Shown here: one piece after another, positions 5,557 to 10,396 of the stretch
Layout of the letters: the number at the start of each line of letters is the position of its first letter
Numbering within the stretch: position 1 is the first letter of the stretch
DNA from: Bacilli bacterium
GTDB lineage: Bacteria; Bacillota_I; Bacilli_A; RF39; UBA660
NCBI GenBank assembly: GCA_017888105.1
Contig: JAGHGS010000072.1
Location: forward strand, 1-10,396
Direction: 5' to 3'
Length of the DNA stretch: 10,396 bases
Translations under genes and position numbers: made by a program
Notes under the pieces: model-generated
Told to the model about the DNA's origin: nothing
Databases searched by the model: none
The model's input: the letters and a program-made list of their open reading frames with translations, nothing else

Positions 5557-6636
5557 ATGAAAAAGAAAATTATAGGACGAATGCTTATTTTAATGATTCC
5601 AATTCTTATTCTTATTACTGTTTCTCTTTTAAATATGTTACAGGTTAGCAAAATGGTGGGGTATGAGAATTACTTTTTTAAACAGACGTTATGGTTTGTT
5701 CTTGGTTTTTTTGTGCTTATTATCTTCTTTATTGTTAAACCAAAAGTGTTTTTTCGTTATTCGAAATATATTTACTGGATTAATGTTTTATTATTAATAT
5801 TAGTTCTATTCTTCGGAACAACCGTTAATGGTTCTAAAGCTTGGTTTCGATTTTCTTATTTTTCTTTTCAACCTAGTGAACTTATGAAATTTAGTCTCTC
5901 TTTATATTTAAGTAAAATATTAGCTCAGTCAAAAAGTAGTAATATGAAGCAAGAATTTAAAGTTCTATTAAAAGCGATTTTTATTACTTTGATTCCTTCT
6001 TTGTTTGTTTTTTTAGAACCTGATACTGGTGCAATTATTATTTATTTTATTATTATGATGGGAATGATTTTCGTTTATCGCATTAATTATAAGTGGTATA
6101 TTCTCTTTGGAGTTGTTTTAATTTTATTTTTTGGAATATTCTTTTATTTATATTATTTTAATCAAGAATTGCTTATCCAACTTATCGGTACTTCCTTTTT
6201 CTATCGTGTGGATCGAATTTTAACTTTTGTCAATAATGACTCTTTTCAATTAGATCGAGCTTTAATATCCATTGGAACATCGCATTTCTTTTCGGGAAGT
6301 GAAGGTGTTTATATTCCGGAGGCACCTACTGATTTTATTGTTGCCTTTTCTATCAGTAAACTTGGTATTATTAGTTTTATTCTTATTTTACTTTGTTTCT
6401 TTATTTTAGATATTTACTTTTTAAGACAGCTTTTTAAATCCAAAAAGAAACAAGATCGATTATTTATTGGAGGATTTTTGGCAATGTTTATTTTTGCTCA
6501 AATTCAAAATATTGGAATGAATTTAGGAATTCTTCCCATTATTGGTCTTCCACTTCCTTTTGTTAGTTATGGTGGTACTAATATTATTGTTTATTTTTTA
6601 TTTTTGGGAATCTTAATGAATTTAAAACAAAATTGA
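5557..6636 (+). CDS. FtsW/RodA/SpoVE-family peptidoglycan glycosyltransferase
   Basis: A polytopic membrane protein of 359 residues (about 10 membrane segments) that polymerises lipid II into glycan strands, normally with a class B PBP. Family motifs: NGSKAWFRF..FSFQPSELMK (91-111), FLEPDTGAI (152-160), the loop ALISIGTSHFFSGSEGVYIPEAPTDF with Asp259 in the position of the catalytic acid, and NIGMNLGILPIIGLPLPFVSYGG (318-340). The usual Glu-Glu-Gly after that Asp loop is replaced by 'SKLG' (267-270). I cannot separate RodA (elongation) from FtsW (division) or SpoVE by eye. The start is uncertain: ATG 5557 and an in-frame TTG at 5539 both lack a Shine-Dalgarno. The ATG is preferred because the basic MKKKIIGR leads straight into the first membrane helix. 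No partner PBP lies in the window. Confidence 0.9.
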   Translation: MKKKIIGRMLILMIPILILITVSLLNMLQVSKMVGYENYFFKQTLWFVLGFFVLIIFFIVKPKVFFRYSKYIYWINVLLLILVLFFGTTVNGSKAWFRFSYFSFQPSELMKFSLSLYLSKILAQSKSSNMKQEFKVLLKAIFITLIPSLFVFLEPDTGAIIIYFIIMMGMIFVYRINYKWYILFGVVLILFFGIFFYLYYFNQELLIQLIGTSFFYRVDRILTFVNNDSFQLDRALISIGTSHFFSGSEGVYIPEAPTDFIVAFSISKLGIISFILILLCFFILDIYFLRQLFKSKKKQDRLFIGGFLAMFIFAQIQNIGMNLGILPIIGLPLPFVSYGGTNIIVYFLFLGILMNLKQN

Positions 6637-6661
6637 TTTTTTGGATCAATTCATTACTATT

Positions 6662-6692
6662 TAAAAAAAATTGCAAATTTATGCATTTTTTT
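6662..6692 (+). terminator. Weak AU-only terminator candidate after the RodA-family gene
   Basis: An A8 run and TGCA, loop AATTTA, then TGCA and a T7 run can fold into an AU-rich hairpin with one T-T mismatch. It abuts the -35 box of the RNA gene. The GC content of the stem is very low, so termination may be leaky and the strong terminator at 6840-6865 may serve both units. Confidence 0.35.
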
Positions 6693-6693
6693 C

Positions 6694-6722
6694 TTGACAA
6701 ACACTTCTTTTTGTTGTAGTAT
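6694..6722 (+). promoter_or_regulatory. Consensus promoter of the small RNA gene
   Basis: Perfect TTGACA (6694-6699), 17-base spacer, TAGTAT (6717-6722). No open reading frame with a ribosome site follows on this strand before the terminator at 6840, so the promoter points at a noncoding transcript starting near 6729-6732. Confidence 0.75.
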
Positions 6723-6729
6723 ACATTCT

Positions 6730-6865
6730 CGAACATTTAGTTTGTTTGAATATTCTTTTCCATTCTTTGATATACTTCCTTTACTTAACTAATATCAAAT
6801 TCTACTAATTCAAACAATAAATGTTTTTTAATTGTTCATAAGCCCTTATGGGCTTTTATTTTTTT
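6730..6865 (+). ncRNA. Candidate structured small RNA of about 136 nt
   Basis: Between a consensus promoter and a strong terminator lies a stretch that folds as one long hairpin. The outer stem pairs 6731-6739 with 6818-6826 (9 bp, one G-U). A 2-base bulge (6740-6741) is followed by a perfect 10-bp stem, 6742-6751 with 6808-6817. A large internal loop (14 bases 5', 8 bases 3') leads to a perfect 8-bp apical stem, 6766-6773 with 6792-6799, closed by an 18-base loop. The 5' side of the internal loop (ATTCTTTTCCATTC) and the apical loop (ACTTCCTTTACTTAACTA) are almost purine-free in their core and complementary to Shine-Dalgarno sequences. The closing stem / bubble / apical stem layout recalls 6S RNA, but it is shorter than known 6S RNAs (about 180-200 nt), so I do not make that call. 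I do not recognise a known family. It lies downstream of the RodA-family gene and could also arise from its 3' UTR. Confidence 0.6.
6840..6865 (+). terminator. Strong intrinsic terminator of the small RNA (and RodA-family) transcript
   Basis: AAGCCC, loop TTAT, GGGCTT, followed by TTATTTTTTT. It is the most GC-rich hairpin in the window, and the T-run lies only on the plus-strand side. The TAA stop of the convergent minus-strand gene (6858-6856) lies within the T tract. Confidence 0.85.
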
Positions 6866-7569
6866 GGTTCATAACGATTTATTAATTCTTTTTCTGCTTT
6901 GTTATTTTTAATTGTATATTTATATTCTTCTAATATAGTGGTATCTTCTTCCTCTTTTTCTTCTAAAGCAAAGATTGTATTGTTTTCTATTTTTGCTAAG
7001 ACTTGTTTTTCTTCATCATAAAAGATATTTTCTTCTTCTGTTTCATAATCATATTTTAAAGTTTGATCATATACTAAAATGTTTTCTAATACTACATTTC
7101 TTTTATCATTCCAAACAAAATACTCTTCTTTTTCATCTTTTAAGTTTGTAATCATGTCTATTAATAAATAGTCTTTATCTGATTCTATAATTTGAATATT
7201 TGCTTCTTCTATTCTTAGATTACTATTTTCTTCAAATACTTCTTCAATTGTTTTCGCTTTCGAATTGTTTTCGATATCTTTATTGTAGATTTCAAAACCA
7301 TCTAAATATAAAGTTAAGTTTATCTTAACTTCTTTTTTTTCAAAAACTACTAAATAAACACATTTCAATCTATGTCTTTTACCATTTAATTCGACGTTGT
7401 AGGTTTCACTCAATTCATTTTCTGTCATATTGCTTGTGGCTTTTTCAATACTTTTTACTTTTCGAATTACTTGATCTCCTTTTACATTTTGATGTGTTAA
7501 TGTATACACTGTAAGTGTTGATATTCCTATTAAAGCAATTATTAAAATAAATATACTTATTTTTTTCAT
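6856..7569 (-). CDS. N-terminally anchored acidic extracytoplasmic protein, unknown function
   Basis: A 237-residue protein with a typical uncleaved anchor or signal: MKKISIF plus a hydrophobic segment to about residue 24, no lipobox Cys. The rest is polar, Lys/Glu-rich and beta-strand-like, with strongly acidic patches near the C-terminus (ETEEENIFYDEEKQ, LEEKEEEDTTILEE). I recognise no domain or catalytic motif. The ATG at 7569 follows AAGGGA (7581-7576) by 6 bases; an in-frame TTG at 7587 is upstream of that site and rejected. A promoter lies just upstream. The gene follows the pilin operon but is separated from it by a terminator, so it is probably an independent unit. A role with the pilus is possible from position only. 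Confidence 0.7.
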   Translation of the reverse strand: MKKISIFILIIALIGISTLTVYTLTHQNVKGDQVIRKVKSIEKATSNMTENELSETYNVELNGKRHRLKCVYLVVFEKKEVKINLTLYLDGFEIYNKDIENNSKAKTIEEVFEENSNLRIEEANIQIIESDKDYLLIDMITNLKDEKEEYFVWNDKRNVVLENILVYDQTLKYDYETEEENIFYDEEKQVLAKIENNTIFALEEKEEEDTTILEEYKYTIKNNKAEKELINRYEPKK

Positions 7570-7588
7570 ATAACATCCCTTAATCAAT

Positions 7589-7616
7589 ATTATATCAATA
7601 AAGTTTTATTTTTAAA
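7589..7616 (-). promoter_or_regulatory. Promoter of the acidic anchored protein gene
   Basis: Perfect TATAAT (7594-7589) with a weak -35, TTTAAA (7616-7611), at 16 bases. The -10 box is 7 bases from the ribosome site, so the leader would again be very short. Confidence 0.5.
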
Positions 7617-7619
7617 ACT

Positions 7620-7647
7620 AAAAAAGTTACTTTTTGTTAAGTAACTT
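7620..7647 (-). terminator. Intrinsic terminator of the pilin/TadZ operon
   Basis: AAGTTACTT (7647-7639), loop AACAAA, AAGTAACTT (7632-7624), then TTTT. Perfect 9-bp stem. The TAA stop of the TadZ-like gene (7648-7646) overlaps the first arm. Confidence 0.75.
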
Positions 7648-8641
7648 ATTTAAAAATGTTAAATAATTTTGCTTTTCCGGAACTACTACTGTTTAATCTA
7701 GAAAAACCAAGTGCTACTAAAAAGTCATCTAGTATTTGTTCATGCTCTTTTTTATCATCTAAATAAGGAATATTAAAGAAGACTTTACTATTTGACTCGT
7801 GTTCAAAATCATTGATATCTTTATTCGTTAAAACACTTTTATTTAAAACTATTTTTTTATCTTTTAATTTTTCAAATGCTTCTCTATCTTGACGAATCAA
7901 TTTATTTAATTTAATTAATCCTGGTTCAATTAAATAAATAATATCATTACATAAATTTCCTTGATTTGAATCATTTAAATCCACTAAAATTACTTCTGCA
8001 TCTGGATTGTTTGCTATATTAAAGGCTAAATCAAGAGATGTTGTTGACTTTAAAGATTTATCATTAAAATAACGGAAGTCTTCTTTATCTACTTCAATTG
8101 CTACAACATTGTAGGCTACTTCTAAATGACGTTTTAACATATAAACCAAAGTTGTTGATCCGGCATGGGCTGTTACATTTTTAAAACCAACAATTCGTAA
8201 TCCCCCACTACCAGTTCCAGTAAATGTATCATATTCTAGTACATTACTATCGTTATTTCCATTTAAATTATGATATTGGGCTACATCTTTATATGAGTTA
8301 GGATTATCAATTAAAAATTTTACAGCATTGATATTTCTAGTAAAATTATAAATTCCCATGGATACTAAACCAGATAAATAACTTCCACTATTTACCATGG
8401 CTGAATCATCTAATAATAAGATTAATTTACTTGGATCAAAATTAACAGATAACTTTTGAATATTTTTTATATTTTGGTATCCTTTAATTGCAGTAATATC
8501 GATAATCATTTTATTGAAATAAAAGTTGGTAAAAATGCTTGCTAGTTCTTCTACTTCAAATTCTCCATTAATACTTTTTATAACGTCAATATCTAGTGTT
8601 GCTAACATATTTTGATATTTATTTGAAACGATTACATTCAT
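7646..8641 (-). CDS. TadZ/CpaE-like protein: receiver-like domain plus degenerate MinD-type ATPase domain
   Basis: A 331-residue cytoplasmic protein without signal peptide. Residues 1-125 resemble a receiver fold, with strands MIIDIT (45-50) and KLILLLDD (72-79). Residues 148-315 resemble a MinD/ParA (SIMIBI) ATPase: the P-loop position reads GFKNVTAHAGSTTL (152-165) instead of KGGxGKTT, and VILVDLND (217-224) fits Walker B. The nucleotide site is thus degenerate. The C-terminal SGKAKLFNIFK (321-331) could be a short amphipathic membrane-binding tail like that of MinD; this is inference. TadZ proteins place Tad/Flp pilus machinery at the cell pole or membrane, and its position as last gene of a pilin operon supports the call. 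The ATG at 8641 follows GAGGGG (8653-8648) by 6 bases. Some other MinD-like regulator is the alternative. Confidence 0.65.
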   Translation of the reverse strand: MNVIVSNKYQNMLATLDIDVIKSINGEFEVEELASIFTNFYFNKMIIDITAIKGYQNIKNIQKLSVNFDPSKLILLLDDSAMVNSGSYLSGLVSMGIYNFTRNINAVKFLIDNPNSYKDVAQYHNLNGNNDSNVLEYDTFTGTGSGGLRIVGFKNVTAHAGSTTLVYMLKRHLEVAYNVVAIEVDKEDFRYFNDKSLKSTTSLDLAFNIANNPDAEVILVDLNDSNQGNLCNDIIYLIEPGLIKLNKLIRQDREAFEKLKDKKIVLNKSVLTNKDINDFEHESNSKVFFNIPYLDDKKEHEQILDDFLVALGFSRLNSSSSGKAKLFNIFK

Positions 8642-8656
8642 GTTGTTCCCCTCTTT

Positions 8657-9145
8657 CTAATCTCCTATTGCATCTTCATACCGATCTTCATCATTTGATT
8701 GAAAATTACTTGTTGTACCTTTAATTATAAAACTGGATGTGTCTCCAATAACTGGCAAATTAAATTTATAAAATATCATAATTTGATAATAGTTTGTTGT
8801 ATTGGTACCGTCATATTTTTTTATACAATAATAATATTTCTCACCTTCCCGAACTGGTTCAAGGTTGGTATTATTTAAATTTTTAGAGCCATATATACCG
8901 GTAGTGTCTTCTCCTCTTGATACACAAGTTCCTTCAACATCATAATTTGTATATATTAGATAATTATTAACTAATTCAATTGATTGTTCATTTAATCCTT
9001 CGTATTTTTCTACCATATCAATCATTTCATTTTTGATTCTTACCGTTCTTGAGTAATTTAGAGTTAAGACAATAAAACCAACAAATAACATGATAAATAC
9101 GATCATTAATCCTAAAAGCCATGTTCCACCGATTGTTTGTCTCAT
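8657..9145 (-). CDS. TadE/TadF-like minor pilin (second paralogue)
   Basis: A 162-residue protein: MRQTIGG, a membrane helix (about 8-29), the amphipathic stretch NYSRTVRIKNEMIDMVEKY, then an extracytoplasmic domain with two cysteines (TCVSRG and YYCIKK) and the segment YYQIMIFYKFNLPVIGD. It aligns by eye with the preceding gene product through the N-terminal 45 residues and the C-terminal YYQI..FY..LP.I block. The ATG at 9145 overlaps the upstream stop as ATGA, and GGGGTG lies 5 bases upstream, so translation is coupled. The in-frame GTG at 9166 is rejected because it precedes this site. TadE/F-like proteins prime or decorate type IVc pili. The family assignment is from layout and context, not from a diagnostic motif. 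Confidence 0.6.
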   Translation of the reverse strand: MRQTIGGTWLLGLMIVFIMLFVGFIVLTLNYSRTVRIKNEMIDMVEKYEGLNEQSIELVNNYLIYTNYDVEGTCVSRGEDTTGIYGSKNLNNTNLEPVREGEKYYYCIKKYDGTNTTNYYQIMIFYKFNLPVIGDTSSFIIKGTTSNFQSNDEDRYEDAIGD

Positions 9146-9663
9146 TCTATCACCCCACTGCACCAAGGATAACTACTAACGTCTTCTATACATTCATTCG
9201 GTTCATAGATTCGTCCCGTTTCACCATAAATAGCAAATTCAAAAAAACTATTAATAATTGGTAAATCTAATTGGTAGAATACTTTTATTTGATAATATAA
9301 AGCATTAGGAAGTTCCGAATTCGAATTCGCACGAACGGCACGAACACAAAAGGAAGCATTATTATAATCAATTAATCCTTCTCTATTATATCCTACCCAT
9401 CCATCTTCACAGGTTCCTGTGTTACGATAATTTGCTTCTCTAAAATAATCTGTTATTTGTTCTGCAAAATTATAACAATTATTATTACTACTTGGAGAAG
9501 ATGAAGTACATACTCCTCCCTGATTTTTAATAATATTTATAATTTCATTTTTAACATTATATGCCTTGGAATAGTTAATTGACAAACTGATATAGCCTAC
9601 AAAAAGTAGAACAAAGACAATAACAATGTTAAATAATGATATGCCGCCTACTGCCTCTTTCAT
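9142..9663 (-). CDS. TadE/TadF-like minor pilin (first paralogue)
   Basis: A 173-residue protein: MKEAVGG, a membrane helix (about 8-29), NYSKAYNVKNEIINIIKN, then an extracytoplasmic domain with six cysteines, including VCTSSS, NCYNF, TCEDGW, FCVRAV and two near the C-terminus (ECIEDVSSYPWC). The block YYQIKVFYQLDLPIINSFFEFAIYGET is shared with the next gene product. The even number of cysteines suits disulfides outside the membrane. The ATG at 9663 follows GAGGTGA (9679-9673) by 9 bases. It overlaps the downstream paralogue by 4 bases (ATGA), pointing to equal production of the two, which probably arose by tandem duplication. Confidence 0.65.
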   Translation of the reverse strand: MKEAVGGISLFNIVIVFVLLFVGYISLSINYSKAYNVKNEIINIIKNQGGVCTSSSPSSNNNCYNFAEQITDYFREANYRNTGTCEDGWVGYNREGLIDYNNASFCVRAVRANSNSELPNALYYQIKVFYQLDLPIINSFFEFAIYGETGRIYEPNECIEDVSSYPWCSGVIE

Positions 9664-9681
9664 CTTTCTTTATCACCTCAA

Positions 9682-9924
9682 CTAACCCTTCCAAGCGCAT
9701 GTAATGTCATGTTCTGTCCCATCTTTATCACGATAAGTACAAGTTGCTACACCATTTTCAGGAGTTGTTCCTTTTTTTGGACAGATTGCTTCATCACATC
9801 TTGTTTCTTTAGCAAAATTATTCCGAATACTTGGCCATAGAATAGAAAAGAAAAAAAGAGACAAAAGTGCCACTATAATAACTACAACTACAGTTAAATT
9901 TAGTTCTCCCGATGCCTCTTTCAT
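9682..9924 (-). CDS. Short Flp-like pilin, 4 cysteines
   Basis: An 80-residue protein: MKEASG, then ELNLTVVVVIIVALLSLFFFSILWP (7-31) as one hydrophobic helix, a short basic stretch, and a 40-residue extracytoplasmic tail with Cys43, Cys48, Cys62 and Cys76. Size and layout match Flp-type major pilins, but the canonical G|xxxxEY processing site is absent: Glu follows the Gly directly. It is a clear paralogue of the preceding gene product (same first nine residues apart from Ser/Thr, same WP at 30-31). The ATG at 9924 follows GGAGGG (9938-9933) by 8 bases. There is no terminator in the 37 bases separating it from the first pilin gene. It could instead be a small secreted Cys-rich anchored peptide. 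Confidence 0.6.
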   Translation of the reverse strand: MKEASGELNLTVVVVIIVALLSLFFFSILWPSIRNNFAKETRCDEAICPKKGTTPENGVATCTYRDKDGTEHDITCAWKG

Positions 9925-9961
9925 TCTTCATTCCCTCCATTTATTTAGTTAACTCTAATTA

Positions 9962-10231
9962 TTAATCTTTTGTCTCACTACCACTAGAAGATTGGTCTGG
10001 ACATTTTATCGTTTTCGGATTATTACATGCTGCGTCGCCTTCTTCGCAATAGCTACAAGTACAGTTTTTACCATCACAATCAGTACATCCCCATGCACTG
10101 GCACAAATTGTATTTCTGTTAATAGACGTTTTAATATTTGGCCATACAAATGCATAGAAAAATGCTGCCACAGCAGCGATTGCTACTACTGTAATAACTG
10201 TCATGTTTAATTCTCCAGTTGCTTCTTTCAT
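9962..10231 (-). CDS. Short Flp-like pilin, 8 cysteines (first gene of operon)
   Basis: An 89-residue protein: MKEATG, hydrophobic helix ELNMTVITVVAIAAVAAFFY to VWP (7-31), then a Cys-rich tail with Cys at 43, 49, 52, 57, 59, 62, 69 and 77, ending in a Ser/Gly/Asp-rich hydrophilic stretch. Four of the cysteines correspond to the four of the next gene product; the other four are extra. The ATG at 10231 follows AAAGGAGGA (10249-10241) by 9 bases, the best ribosome site in the window, as expected for an abundant pilin. The longer in-frame extension to 10285 covers the promoter and is rejected. First gene of a five-gene unit; being first with the strongest ribosome site, it is the likely major subunit. 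Confidence 0.65.
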   Translation of the reverse strand: MKEATGELNMTVITVVAIAAVAAFFYAFVWPNIKTSINRNTICASAWGCTDCDGKNCTCSYCEEGDAACNNPKTIKCPDQSSSGSETKD

Positions 10232-10264
10232 ATTATAAATTCCTCCTTTTACTTTCTTTTTATT

Positions 10265-10293
10265 ATTATAACTAATTTTTACCAAAATATCAA
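10265..10293 (-). promoter_or_regulatory. Strong sigma-A promoter of the pilin operon
   Basis: TTGATA (10293-10288), 17 bases, perfect TATAAT (10270-10265). The start of transcription, near 10258, gives a leader of about 27 bases carrying the AAAGGAGGA site. A second TTGACA (10316-10311) further upstream has only a weak -10 and is less likely. Confidence 0.75.
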
Positions 10294-10299
10294 TATGGA

Positions 10300-10337
10300 C
10301 ATTTGAATTTTGTCAAATTTGCTAAATTTCATTTGAA
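10300..10337. repeat. Two CATTTGAA direct repeats 30 bp apart upstream of the pilin promoter
   Basis: CATTTGAA occurs at 10300-10307 and 10330-10337, start to start 30 bp, about three helical turns. The nearer copy is 7 bases upstream of the -35 box. The farther copy is part of a small inverted repeat (AATTTC ATTT GAAATT). This spacing would suit an activator or a repressor dimer, but in such AT-rich DNA an 8-mer pair can be chance. Confidence 0.35.
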
Positions 10338-10396
10338 ATTCCGTTTTATGATGAAAAGCTGAAATAAGTCTGATAGTAGTATAATATAAGTGTTTC

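Noticed and set aside
6631..6651. 7-bp inverted repeat AATTGAT / ATCAATT at the end of the RodA-family gene
   Set aside because: No T-run follows on the plus strand, and AU-only 7-bp stems are frequent at this base composition; not called a terminator.
6730..6865. 6S RNA as the identity of the small RNA
   Set aside because: The closing stem / bubble / apical stem plan is similar, but it is about 50 nt too short and too AU-rich for me to claim; kept as an alternative.
9992..10210. 72-codon plus-strand open frame with many Cys and Ile/Thr, antisense to the first pilin gene
   Set aside because: Mirror of the Cys-rich pilin; no ribosome site on this strand, and the minus-strand gene has an excellent one.
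10371..10396. Plus-strand TATAAT at 10380-10385 as promoter of a divergent gene beyond the right edge
   Set aside because: No acceptable -35 at 16-18 bases and no TG extension; the downstream region is not visible.
1..10396. Mycoplasma-type code (TGA = Trp), suggested by the AT-rich, Mollicutes-like content
   Set aside because: TGA ends the RodA-family gene and the first minor pilin exactly where the families should end, and Trp is written TGG throughout.
1..10396. CRISPR arrays, insertion sequences, tRNA or rRNA genes, phage genes
   Set aside because: No regularly spaced repeats, transposase motifs, tRNA cloverleaf or phage structural genes seen on either strand.

Overview
The window looks like a compact, AT-rich, low-GC Gram-positive chromosome, most likely an uncultured gut-type member of Bacilli (RF39/RFN20/Erysipelotrichia-like, near the walled relatives of Mollicutes). 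This rests on composition, purine-rich Shine-Dalgarno sites, sigma-A type promoters and peptidoglycan genes. Trp is encoded by TGG, and TGA works as a stop (rodA-family gene at 6636; minor pilin at 9142), so the genetic code is 11 rather than 4. The genus placement is inference.

Left part (1-5497), all on the minus strand: the first 21 codons of an RlmB-like rRNA methyltransferase run off the left edge. Then come a short cytoplasmic GH13 alpha-amylase-family enzyme lying one base behind murD, a 692-aa membrane protein with a gluzincin zinc-protease signature, a small anchored cell-wall hydrolase of the glucosaminidase type, and a 98-aa protein of unknown function. Each of these transcription units has its own promoter. 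In three cases the -35 box sits inside or at the foot of the previous gene's terminator, and the mRNA leader is only about ten bases.

Middle (5557-6865), plus strand: one FtsW/RodA/SpoVE-family glycosyltransferase, followed by a stand-alone noncoding RNA gene. That RNA gene has a consensus TTGACA promoter, an elongated two-part stem with pyrimidine-rich loops, and a strong intrinsic terminator. I see no protein in it.

Right part (6856-10396), minus strand: a small anchored acidic protein of unknown function, and upstream of it a five-gene operon that resembles the pilin half of a Tad/Flp (type IVc) pilus system. Its order of transcription is two short Cys-rich major-pilin-like proteins, two larger TadE/TadF-like minor pilins that are tandem paralogues, and a TadZ/CpaE-like protein with a receiver-like domain and a degenerate MinD-type ATPase domain. 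No TadA ATPase, TadB/C platform or prepilin peptidase gene is present. All four pilin-like proteins begin with the pattern M-[KR]-[EQ]-x-x-G, followed by a membrane segment, and have even numbers of cysteines outside the membrane.

The strongest candidates for undescribed biology are the structured RNA at 6730-6865 and the reduced, cysteine-rich pilus-like operon at 7646-10293. Most genes here act at the cell envelope: murD and the RodA-family enzyme build peptidoglycan, the glucosaminidase-like enzyme cuts it, and the metalloprotease and pilin operon act at or outside the membrane.
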